From assembly GCA_052034295.1 (NCBI GenBank), contig JBPOIS010000069.1:1-12894 (forward strand): a stretch of 12,894 nucleotides of DNA, written 5' to 3'. The notes under the pieces were generated by a model that searched no databases, was not told the DNA's origin, and was given only the letters and a program-made list of their open reading frames with translations. Below are positions 1 through 6,542 of this stretch, piece by piece; within the stretch, counting starts at the first letter, position 1, and each line of letters begins with the position of its first letter. Made by a program: the position numbers and the translations under genes. The DNA comes from JBPOIS01 sp052034295 (GTDB taxonomy: Bacteria > Pseudomonadota > Gammaproteobacteria > Pseudomonadales > Moraxellaceae).

Positions 1-594
1 ACCCTGCTGCTGTTGCTGGGCTGGGGCAGTGTGCAGCTGTGGATGGCCCGCCAGCAGGCCGCCGAACAGGCCCGCATCCACACCCTGACCACCGCCGGGG
101 TGCTGCAGCGCATCCAGAAGCTCAATCACCTGGAAAGCATGGCCTTTCATGTCGAAACCGTGGTCACCAGTGAAAAACAGGGTAACTGGTACCGGCTCTG
201 GCAGGACCACCAAAAGGGCCTGTTCATTGCCCGGGGCCGGGTGGTGGCCGGACTGGACCTGTCCCGGCTAACCCCGGCACAGGTGCAGGTCAGTGCCGAT
301 GGCCAGCGCGTACAGATCCAGCTGCCACCGGTGCGCATCCTCTCCACCGGCATTGAGCGCATGGATGTGTATGACCTGGAAACCGGCCTGTACGGACTGG
401 CGCAGGTCGATCCCAACCTGCTCAATGATGCCCAGACGGCGGCGCGCACCCAGGTGCTGCGCTCAGCCTGTGCCGCCAACATCCTCGGGCTGGCCACCCT
501 GCAGGCCCAGCAGCAGGTCAGCCAGTTGTTTGCCCTGCTGCCCGGTGTGCAGGTGCAGGTACAGGCGGGTGACGTGCCGCGCCAGTGTCCCTGA
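1..594 (+). CDS. DUF4230 family membrane-anchored protein (5' end outside window)
   Basis: The reading frame is open from the first base, and the first visible codons are a leucine-rich hydrophobic run (TLLLLLGWGSVQLW), so the true start lies upstream. A TTG at base 13 falls inside this likely membrane anchor and is an unlikely start. About 197 residues are visible. The rest has the DUF4230 pattern: a VVTSEKQ segment, a 'GRVVAGLDLSRLTPAQVQVSADG' type beta region, 'VQIQLPPVRILS', and a C-terminal helix rich in Ala and Gln. Known family members are envelope-anchored proteins of unknown function, with the domain outside the cytoplasmic membrane. The gene ends in TGA directly before a terminator and converges on the M23 peptidase gene. 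Family assignment is from remembered motif similarity; no function can be given. Confidence 0.8.
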   Translation, partial: TLLLLLGWGSVQLWMARQQAAEQARIHTLTTAGVLQRIQKLNHLESMAFHVETVVTSEKQGNWYRLWQDHQKGLFIARGRVVAGLDLSRLTPAQVQVSADGQRVQIQLPPVRILSTGIERMDVYDLETGLYGLAQVDPNLLNDAQTAARTQVLRSACAANILGLATLQAQQQVSQLFALLPGVQVQVQAGDVPRQCP

Positions 595-612
595 GCCAGG
601 CGGCTGGCCAGC

Positions 613-639
613 AAAAAAGCCCCGGTCCGGGGCTTTTTT
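613..639. terminator. Bidirectional intrinsic terminator between DUF4230 gene and M23 peptidase gene
   Basis: A six-base GC stem (GCCCCG / CGGGGC, 619-633, three-base loop) is flanked by A6 on the left (613-618) and at least T6 on the right (634-641). The symmetry gives a U tract in either direction, which suits two convergent genes ending at 594 (+) and 666 (-). Confidence 0.85.
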
Positions 640-665
640 TTGGATCACAGGGGTGCGGCTGGCGA

Positions 666-1472
666 TTATTCGTCGCGGCGCGGGGCCAGGGCCAAGTAGG
701 TGGCCGGGTCCTGACGCTGGCCATTGCGCAGGACTTCGTAGTGCAGGTGCGGGCCGGTGGAGCGTCCGGTGGAGCCGACCTTGGCGATTTCCTGGTTTTT
801 GGTGACCTGATCGCCCACCGAGACCAGAATCCGCGAGGCATGGCCATAGCGGGTGGTGAAGCCGTTGCCGTGGTCGATTTCCACAAAATTGCCGTAGCCG
901 TTTTTCCAGCCCGCATACACCACCACACCGGTGCCGGTGGCATAGATCGGCGTGCCGGTCGGTGCGGCCAGATCAATGCCGGGGTGGTATTCGCCACGTC
1001 CGCCCATGCGGCGGTAGCCAAAATTCGAGGTGACTCTGGCGTTGGCCACCGGCTCGATGGCCAGCAGCTCGCCCAGATTCAGCGGGGTCTCGGTGCCCAT
1101 GCTCAGGGCAGCACTCATCTGCTCCAGACTGTCGGCACGGCGCTGGGCCTGCTCGGACATTTCGCTGAGGTCGGCGGCGATGGAATCCCCGGCCAGCACG
1201 CCCATCGGGGGCTCGTAGTTGCCGCCGATGCCGTCGCCATGGTCGTGGTAGGTGTCGCCGTGGTGGTCGTCACTGACCGGCAGCAGGCCAGCGGCCTCCA
1301 GACTGGCGGCCAGATGGTTTTGTTCGTCCCACATCTGGCGGATGGGTGTATCCAGCGCCACTGGGGCATTCTGGGCAGACGCATCCGTCAGGTGGACCGG
1401 GGCGGCAAAGGATGAAAAGGACAACAGGCTGGCAACAGACCACACACACAGCAAGCGACGTTGGTTTGGCAT
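666..1472 (-). CDS. M23 family (LytM-type) metallopeptidase, secreted
   Basis: The 268-residue product starts with a basic n-region and hydrophobic core, with probable signal peptidase cleavage near residues 22-24 (SFSSFA-A), so it acts in the periplasm. The C-terminal domain (about 140-262) has the M23 zinc-site signature: HxxxD at H163/D167 (YHPGIDLA), H211 in RYGHAS, and HxH at 242-244 (GPHLHYEV). All expected metal ligands are present, so it should be an active peptidoglycan endopeptidase rather than a degenerate EnvC/NlpD-type activator. A helix rich in Gln and Glu (about 95-123) and a His/Asp-rich patch (69-80) lie between signal and catalytic domain. The ATG at 1472 is preceded by GAGGA (1477-1481). 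An M23 gene near lpxC and a DUF721 gene is a known arrangement in Pseudomonas. The substrate bond is unknown. Confidence 0.92.
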   Translation of the reverse strand: MPNQRRLLCVWSVASLLSFSSFAAPVHLTDASAQNAPVALDTPIRQMWDEQNHLAASLEAAGLLPVSDDHHGDTYHDHGDGIGGNYEPPMGVLAGDSIAADLSEMSEQAQRRADSLEQMSAALSMGTETPLNLGELLAIEPVANARVTSNFGYRRMGGRGEYHPGIDLAAPTGTPIYATGTGVVVYAGWKNGYGNFVEIDHGNGFTTRYGHASRILVSVGDQVTKNQEIAKVGSTGRSTGPHLHYEVLRNGQRQDPATYLALAPRRDE

Positions 1473-1531
1473 AGTTTCCTCAATCGTACATGGCGGGACG
1501 AGTCGTTCAGGCCAGCAAAAAGCGTGCTAGG

Positions 1532-1960
1532 ATGGCAGACACCCTGAGCCGCAACCTTGATGACATGGCTGAACGTATGGGCTTCCTGCCCCGTGTCTCG
1601 TCCCCAGAACCGTACCAGTTACGGCGTTTTTCGCAGCAGGCGCAGCGGCTGATGCTGCTGACCGCCCGTGTTGCCCCATTTCTGCCCGAAGGCGGAGCGT
1701 GGCAAGTGGCTGCGCTGGGTCAGGGGGATCTGTGTCTGTCCACCCCCCATCATGCCCTCGCGGCACAGGTGCGCTACTGTCAGCACGCCCTGATGCCCAA
1801 GCTACGAGAGCTTGAAGGCCTGGAGTCCGTGCAGCGACTGCGGGTGATTGTCACCCCGCTGCCTGCGCCGAAGCGCCTGCCGCCCACCCGGACCCCGGAT
1901 CAGCGTGAGCGCAGCCGAACCTTTCTGGCCCAGGCACGCGCCTTGCTGAATGACACGTAG
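1532..1960 (+). CDS. dciA: DciA-like (DUF721) replicative helicase operator
   Basis: The product, 142 residues from this start, matches the DUF721 pattern: a helical N-terminal part (LRRFSQQAQRLMLLTARVAPFLP), then a KH-like alpha/beta segment with 'LCLSTPHHALAAQVRYCQHALMPKL' (about 67-91) and 'VQRLRVIVTPLP', and a basic C-terminal tail. DciA is known to interact with DnaB and help load the replicative helicase in bacteria lacking DnaC or DnaI. The gene diverges from the M23 gene and converges with lpxC. The start is uncertain. An in-frame ATG at 1490 would leave only 17 bases to the divergent start codon, and ATGs at 1565 and 1577 are also possible; none has a clear ribosome site. I chose 1532 because its length fits the family and leaves room for promoters. 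Confidence 0.8.
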   Translation: MADTLSRNLDDMAERMGFLPRVSSPEPYQLRRFSQQAQRLMLLTARVAPFLPEGGAWQVAALGQGDLCLSTPHHALAAQVRYCQHALMPKLRELEGLESVQRLRVIVTPLPAPKRLPPTRTPDQRERSRTFLAQARALLNDT

Positions 1961-2100
1961 GTTACCCAAACTCACAAAACCCTGGCAAGAAAAAACAGTC
2001 AGACGGCCAGAAGATTCACATTTTCTGTATAGATGTTTCCAAATTTTTCATAATTTAATAGATTGAATTTTCTGGCTTTTGTTTTTAAAAACCGCAAAAT
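1961..2100. terminator. AT-rich convergent gap with a long-stem hairpin ending dciA
   Basis: Bases 2006-2018 and 2064-2076 are inverted repeats of 13 bases (GCCAGAAGATTCA / TGAATTTTCTGGC). In plus-strand RNA all 13 pairs form, one as G-U. The right arm runs straight into TTTTGTTTTT (2077-2086), as in an intrinsic terminator for dciA. The 45-base loop is unusually long and AU-rich. On the minus strand the stem has one A-C mismatch and the T6 run lies 12 bases downstream, so it may act weakly for lpxC. No gene was found in this gap. Confidence 0.55.
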
Positions 2101-3012
2101 TCAGGCGATTTTCCGGCTGTCGGGATAGCGGTGCGGATTGTGATTTTCGTCAACAAATGACACCCATTGATACAAATCCGGCTGGTCCAGCAGGGCCCGC
2201 AGCAACTGATTATTCAGCGCATGGCCGGATTTATGCGCCTCATAATGGCCGAGAATCGCATGGCCAGCCAGATACAGATCGCCGACCGCATCCAGCACCT
2301 TGTGGCGGACAAATTCATCGGCACAGCGCAGGCCTTCGGGGTTTTCGATGCGGGTGTCACCGACCACAATCGCATTGTCCAGACTGCCGCCCAGCGCCAG
2401 TTGCTGGGCATGCAGGTGCTCCAGGTCACGCAGGAAGCCAAAGGTCCGCGCGCCACAGAACTGCTGCTGCAGGTCAGCCGCACCAAAGTCCACATGCACC
2501 TGCTGCGGCGTGGCGGCAATCACCGGGTGGTCAAACTCGATGCAGAAGTCCAGCTGGAACCGGTCCGAAGGACTCAGCCGCGCCCATTTGTCGCCCACCC
2601 GCACCTCGACCGGCTGCAGCACCTGAATGAAGCGCTTGGCCGCAGGCTGGTCCTGCAGGCCTGCCGCCAGAATCGCCGCCACAAAGGGCTGGGCGCTGCC
2701 GTCCATGATGGGAATTTCGGCGCCGTGCACCGCCATGCGCAGATTGTCCACCCCACAGGCGGCCAGGGCCGCCATCAGGTGCTCGACGGTGCCCAGCCGC
2801 GCCGTGCCCTGCACCAGGCTGGACGACATCAGGGTTTCCTGCACCCGATGCGCCTGTGCCGGAATCGTCACTGGCGGCTCCAGGTCGGTGCGCACAAACA
2901 CCAGTCCGCTGTCCGGTTCGCTGGGGTACAGGCCCAACCGTACCGGCTGGCCACTGTGCAGGCCCACGCCCACCAATTCAACCGGACGGGCCAGGGTACG
3001 CTGGGCAAACAT
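2101..3012 (-). CDS. lpxC: UDP-3-O-acyl-N-acetylglucosamine deacetylase LpxC
   Basis: LpxC is the zinc enzyme that removes the acetyl group from UDP-3-O-acyl-GlcNAc, the committed step of lipid A synthesis in the cytoplasm. The 303-residue product is close to E. coli LpxC (305). It starts MFAQRTL, like the E. coli MIKQRTL. It keeps the zinc ligands H78 (in TVEHLMAALAA), H237 and D241 (HKVLDAVGDLYL), the catalytic base E77, and H264 in SGHALNNQLL. I chose the ATG at 3012 over one at 3030 because it aligns with the family and has TCCT (AGGA in the transcript) at 3022-3025, nine bases upstream. The C terminus (HRYPDSRKIA) lacks the LA...AVLA ending that makes E. coli LpxC an FtsH substrate. A terminator separates it from ftsZ. 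Confidence 0.97.
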   Translation of the reverse strand: MFAQRTLARPVELVGVGLHSGQPVRLGLYPSEPDSGLVFVRTDLEPPVTIPAQAHRVQETLMSSSLVQGTARLGTVEHLMAALAACGVDNLRMAVHGAEIPIMDGSAQPFVAAILAAGLQDQPAAKRFIQVLQPVEVRVGDKWARLSPSDRFQLDFCIEFDHPVIAATPQQVHVDFGAADLQQQFCGARTFGFLRDLEHLHAQQLALGGSLDNAIVVGDTRIENPEGLRCADEFVRHKVLDAVGDLYLAGHAILGHYEAHKSGHALNNQLLRALLDQPDLYQWVSFVDENHNPHRYPDSRKIA

Positions 3013-3034
3013 CGGCAAAAATCCTGTCAACCAG

Positions 3035-3063
3035 AAAAAAACCGCCCCACCGGCGTGGGGCAG
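3035..3063 (-). terminator. Intrinsic terminator/attenuator between ftsZ and lpxC
   Basis: Read on the minus strand after the ftsZ stop, GCCCCAC (3055-3061) pairs with GTGGGGC (3044-3050) around a four-base loop. Two more G-C pairs are possible across a bulged T, and a T7 run follows (3035-3041). The stem lies entirely in the 57 bases between the ftsZ stop (3070) and the lpxC start (3012). Confidence 0.85.
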
Positions 3064-3069
3064 GCGGAA

Positions 3070-4293
3070 TCAGCGCTGCTGGCGCTTGAGAAAGTCCTGC
3101 ACGGTGAACTGCGGCTTGCGCTCGGCGTTGGCCGGGGCAGGCTCCTCACGCACGGGCGCAGCACTGCGGCGGCTGATCGCAGGCTGGTCGTCCTCGTCTT
3201 CCTCGACCACTGGGGCCACCACATTGCTGCGTGCCGGACTGGACAGGCCGGTGTGGCGGGCCGGGGCGGCCGGGGCCGCAGCGTGCTGGCGGACCGGGAC
3301 CTGGGTGCCCGGCTCCTCACGGCTGAGGCCGGTGGCAATCACGGTCACGGTGATTTCATCGCCACTCATGGTCGGGTCAATGACGGTGCCATAGAACACG
3401 TCGCCTTCGTCCAGGTCGGCAATCTGGCCGACGATGTCGGAAATTTCCTGCACTTCACGCAGCTTGAATTCTTCACCGCCGGTGATGTTGATCAGCACGC
3501 CCTTGGCATTTTCCAGGCGGATGTTGTCCAGCAGCGGGCTGCTGATGGCCATTTCGGCGGCCTGCTGGGCGCGGTTGTTGCCGCGCGCCGAGCCGATGCC
3601 CATCATGGCAAAGCCACGGGTGCTCATGGCGGTCTTGAGGTCGGCAAAGTCAAGGTTGATCTGGCCATGGTTGATGATCAGGTCAAAGATGCTGCGCACA
3701 GCGTTGAGCAGCACGTCATCGGCTTTTTTCAGCGCTTCGACCATGGTGATGTCGCCATAGACGGTGAGCAGTTTTTCATTGGGGATGATGATCAGCGAAT
3801 CGACCTGCTCGGCCAGCTCCTTGATGCCCTGCTCGGCCGCGCGGGAACGGCGCCGGCCTTCAAAGGCAAACGGCGTGGTCACCACCCCCACGGTCAGGAT
3901 GCCCATTTCCTTGGCAATCTGCGCCACCACCGGCGCTGCGCCTGTGCCCGTACCACCGCCCATCCCGGCGGTGACAAACACCATGTCCGAGCCCTGCAGG
4001 GCCTCACGGATGGCACCCTCTTCCTCGATGGCGGCTTCGCGGCCCTTTTGCGGGTTGGCACCGGCACCCAGCCCCCGGGTGCTCTGCACACCGAGCTGGA
4101 TGATCTTGGGGGCCGACATGGTGGCCAGCGCCTGCTGGTCGGTGTTGGCGCAGATGAACGACACCCCGCGCACGCCCGAGCGCACCATGTGCTCCACGGC
4201 ATTGCCGCCGCCGCCGCCCACCCCAATCACGGTAAACCGGGCATTGCCATCGGTGGCGGGCTTGTGATCTTCAACCAGTCGGATATTGGACAT
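3070..4293 (-). CDS. ftsZ: Cell division protein FtsZ
   Basis: FtsZ is the tubulin-like GTPase that polymerises into the Z ring. The 407-residue protein has the GTP-binding start GVGGGGGNA (24-32), the tubulin signature GGGTGTG (112-118) and the T7 synergy loop NLDFADL (213-219), whose Asp completes the catalytic site of the neighbouring subunit. An Ala/Pro-rich linker (about 325-395) has an acidic patch VVEEDEDDQ (362-370). The conserved C-terminal peptide, here ending FTVQDFLKRQQR, is expected to bind FtsA and other partners. The ATG at 4293 is the only usable start: the frame meets a stop 14 codons upstream with no alternative start codon between. Its ribosome site is weak (GGGG about ten bases upstream), which is odd for an abundant protein. 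It follows ftsA by 103 bases and precedes the lpxC terminator. Confidence 0.98.
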   Translation of the reverse strand: MSNIRLVEDHKPATDGNARFTVIGVGGGGGNAVEHMVRSGVRGVSFICANTDQQALATMSAPKIIQLGVQSTRGLGAGANPQKGREAAIEEEGAIREALQGSDMVFVTAGMGGGTGTGAAPVVAQIAKEMGILTVGVVTTPFAFEGRRRSRAAEQGIKELAEQVDSLIIIPNEKLLTVYGDITMVEALKKADDVLLNAVRSIFDLIINHGQINLDFADLKTAMSTRGFAMMGIGSARGNNRAQQAAEMAISSPLLDNIRLENAKGVLINITGGEEFKLREVQEISDIVGQIADLDEGDVFYGTVIDPTMSGDEITVTVIATGLSREEPGTQVPVRQHAAAPAAPARHTGLSSPARSNVVAPVVEEDEDDQPAISRRSAAPVREEPAPANAERKPQFTVQDFLKRQQR

Positions 4294-4396
4294 CTTGTTG
4301 ACCCCAGCAGCGGATTGCTCTGCGCTGCATGACTAAAAAAATCAAGCATGGAACCTGCTTTGGCCGACTGTCAAGCCAGCGTCAGACGGGTTCCTC
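4294..4396 (-). promoter_or_regulatory. ftsA-ftsZ intergenic leader with orphan Shine-Dalgarno and weak hairpin
   Basis: Read on the minus strand, a strong ribosome site (TAGGAGGA) overlaps the ftsA stop at 4392-4399, but no ATG, GTG or TTG follows at a working distance. Further on, AAGCA/TGCTT (4344-4348 and 4356-4360) forms a five-base stem followed closely by T7 (4335-4341), like a weak attenuator. A perfect TTGACA lies at 4369-4374, but no good -10 sits 16-18 bases beyond it. A 40-codon ORF (ATG at 4349, stop at 4227) overlaps the ftsZ start out of frame. Which of these is functional cannot be told from sequence alone. Confidence 0.35.
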
Positions 4397-5668
4397 CTAA
4401 AAAAGCTGTTTGAGCCGGTCCATGGTGCGCCGCCAGGGACTGACCACCAGACGTTCCACCAGCGGTTTGCCCCGCGCGGCCTCCTCGGCCCGGCTTTCGG
4501 CCAGCCGCTGCTCACTCTGGGTGTACAGCAGCAGGCCCAGCGCCGTGGCATACAGCGGACGCTTCAGGGCGATTTTCATGTCTTCTGTGGCGGCCTCAAT
4601 GGCCGCGGGCAGGTTGCCCAGATGCACCGGCACCTGCAGGCACTGGCGCGCCAGCGCGGGCAGGCCTTCCACCTGACTGGCCTCACCGGTCAGCACCACC
4701 CCATGCTGCAGCAGGCCAGTCAACCCCTGATCGTTCAGCAGGCGGGCGACCCGCTCCAGAATATCTTCATAGCGCGCAGCGATGATGTCGGTCAGCTCCA
4801 GACGACTGACGGTGAGGCCCGGCGCGGCTCCCACCCCCGGCACGGTGATCATCTGATCGGCCTTGACCAGCTTGCGGTCCACGCAGCCATGGCGCAGCTT
4901 CAGGCTTTCGGCCTGTTCGGTGGTGGTCTGCAGCACCGAGGCGATGTCGCGAGTGACCCGCTCGCCGCCGAGCTGGAAGGTGTGGCTGAGTACCAGCTGT
5001 TTTTGCAGGTACACGCTGACGTTGGTGGTGCCTGCACCCAGATCAATCAGGCACACGCCATATTCGCGCTCATCCGGCAGCAGCATGGCCTCTGCGGTGG
5101 CCAGCGAGGACACCACCAGCCGGTCGATGCCGACGTTGGCGGCCTTCATGGCGCGTTCCATGTTCTGCATGGTCTGGATCGGCAGCATCATCAGGTGGTA
5201 ATAGCCGGTGACGAAGCTGGCCGCCATGCCAATCGGATGGTCCACCCACTCTTCCTGTTCATCCAGCTGCATGCCCTGTGACACCGCATTGATCAGGTAG
5301 TGGTCCGGGCGCACATGGCTGCTCTTGGCCGCTTCCAGGGTGCGCACCACCTCGGTGGTGGTCACAGCCCCCTCATGCACCACGGTGCGCCCGGCGGCGT
5401 TGTGGCTGATCAGCTGTGGGCTGGGAATCGCCACCCACGCGGTGTGGATGCGGCAGTTAGCGCGCTCTTCGGCTTCGGCCACGGCTTCCTTGAGGTCGGC
5501 CACCAGTTTGTCCATGTGGGTGATCAGGCCCTTGCTCATGCCCCGGTTGCGGGCGTGCGCCATGCCGACCACCTCGATGCGGTCCGGGGCGTGCACACGG
5601 CCAATCAGCACGGCAATCTTGTGGGTGCCGACATCAATGGCAACGATGGAAGGGATGCGGTCATTCAT
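4397..5668 (-). CDS. ftsA: Cell division protein FtsA
   Basis: FtsA is the actin-like ATPase that tethers FtsZ to the membrane and recruits later divisome proteins. The product is 423 residues (E. coli 420). It has the phosphate-1 motif IVAIDVGTHKIA (8-19), the phosphate-2 motif LIDLGAGTTN (207-216), a C-terminal adenosine motif VVLTGEASQVEG (324-335), and a terminal amphipathic membrane-targeting helix WRRTMDRLKQLF (412-423). The adenosine motif has Glu at 329 where Gly is usual (LTGG). The frame is open to 5773, but the start at 5668 is preferred: the extra 35 residues have no family match, and this ATG overlaps the ftsQ stop as ATGA, the usual sign of translational coupling. No good ribosome site precedes it. 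Confidence 0.97.
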   Translation of the reverse strand: MNDRIPSIVAIDVGTHKIAVLIGRVHAPDRIEVVGMAHARNRGMSKGLITHMDKLVADLKEAVAEAEERANCRIHTAWVAIPSPQLISHNAAGRTVVHEGAVTTTEVVRTLEAAKSSHVRPDHYLINAVSQGMQLDEQEEWVDHPIGMAASFVTGYYHLMMLPIQTMQNMERAMKAANVGIDRLVVSSLATAEAMLLPDEREYGVCLIDLGAGTTNVSVYLQKQLVLSHTFQLGGERVTRDIASVLQTTTEQAESLKLRHGCVDRKLVKADQMITVPGVGAAPGLTVSRLELTDIIAARYEDILERVARLLNDQGLTGLLQHGVVLTGEASQVEGLPALARQCLQVPVHLGNLPAAIEAATEDMKIALKRPLYATALGLLLYTQSEQRLAESRAEEAARGKPLVERLVVSPWRRTMDRLKQLF

Positions 5669-6528
5669 GGCTGGGCTGGCTGAAGAGAAGGAGAGGGAGA
5701 AACCGGCGCCACGGGCAGGGTGGCCTGTACAAAATGCCCATTCTGGATCAGGGGGGGATGGCCGGATTTCCACTGCAGGGCCAGCCCATTACGATAGCGC
5801 AGATCAATCGCACTGACAAAGGGCCAGGCCACCCGCAGGCCATCCTGCGCCAGCATGCTCAGGCGCTGCAGCTTGGCCTGGGTCTGCTCCTGATCGACGA
5901 TCACCCGCAGGCCATTGTCAAACTGCATGAACCAGGTCATGCGTTCGGTCAGGTGTAGCTCTTTGAGCCGCAGGCCCAGCGGGGCGAACCACTGGTTGAT
6001 CTGCAGGTACTGGGCCATGATGTTGCGGCTCTGGCTCAGCGGCCCGTGCAGCAGGGGCAAATCCGCATGGGGCACCGGCTGCACCTCGGCAAACACCTCG
6101 CCCCGGTCGTCCAGCAGGCGGCCACTGCCCCAGCGTGCCACCGGATGGCGCGGCAACACCCGCACCACCAGCCCCCCCGGCCAGTGCCGGCTCACCACCA
6201 CCCGATCCACCCAGCTCTGGGTCAGGGCGGCATCGCGCAGGGTGGTCAGGTTGGTGCCAAAATAGCCCTGGTTCACCAGCGGCTGCAACTGCGCCTGCAA
6301 CACCTGCTGCTGCACAGGCTGCAAATCCCCCTCGATGCGCAGCCGCGCCACCGGCTCATGGCGCAGGGTCGACCACAGCGCCCACAGCCCCACTGCAAAC
6401 ACTGCCGCTGCCAACCACAGCAGCGCCCAGCTGGCCATCCAGGACCATTGTTCGGCCCTGGGCCGCGTGGACGCGGGCATGGCCGCCGCCGCAGGGCGCG
6501 GGCGCAGGAATTCGGGCAGCTCAGCCAT
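5665..6528 (-). CDS. ftsQ: Cell division protein FtsQ
   Basis: FtsQ is a bitopic inner membrane protein that links cytoplasmic and periplasmic divisome parts through FtsB and FtsL. From this start it has 287 residues: a cytoplasmic tail (1-30), one membrane helix (about 31-52, rich in W, A and L), a POTRA domain (about 60-127, starting VARLRIEGDLQ) and the FtsQ/DivIB beta domain, recognisable by HPVARWGSGRLLDDRGEVFA (128-147). A Pro/Ser-rich tail closes the protein. The frame extends 17 codons further upstream into ddlB, but the ATG at 6528 lies 14 bases after the ddlB stop, with GAGGA (6540-6544) overlapping that stop. It is co-transcribed with ddlB and overlaps ftsA by four bases. Confidence 0.94.
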   Translation of the reverse strand: MAELPEFLRPRPAAAAMPASTRPRAEQWSWMASWALLWLAAAVFAVGLWALWSTLRHEPVARLRIEGDLQPVQQQVLQAQLQPLVNQGYFGTNLTTLRDAALTQSWVDRVVVSRHWPGGLVVRVLPRHPVARWGSGRLLDDRGEVFAEVQPVPHADLPLLHGPLSQSRNIMAQYLQINQWFAPLGLRLKELHLTERMTWFMQFDNGLRVIVDQEQTQAKLQRLSMLAQDGLRVAWPFVSAIDLRYRNGLALQWKSGHPPLIQNGHFVQATLPVAPVSPSPSLQPAQP

Positions 6529-6542
6529 CAGCGCAGGCGTCC

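Noticed and set aside
3025..3030. Perfect TTGACA (minus strand) 12 bases before the lpxC start codon, as a possible lpxC -35 box
   Set aside because: A -10 at normal spacing would fall inside the lpxC coding region at a GC-rich sequence (TGCCCA), so this is probably chance.
2167..4332. A 721-codon open frame on the plus strand
   Set aside because: It is antisense to lpxC and ftsZ, which are unmistakable, and it also runs through their terminator. It is a high-GC shadow frame with no recognisable domain.
1998..4390. CCGTCTGAC occurs twice on the minus strand (1999-2007 and 4381-4389), recalling the Neisseria uptake sequence
   Set aside because: Two copies of a nine-base word are too few to call an uptake sequence, the match to the Neisseria core is partial, and the gene order does not suggest Neisseria.
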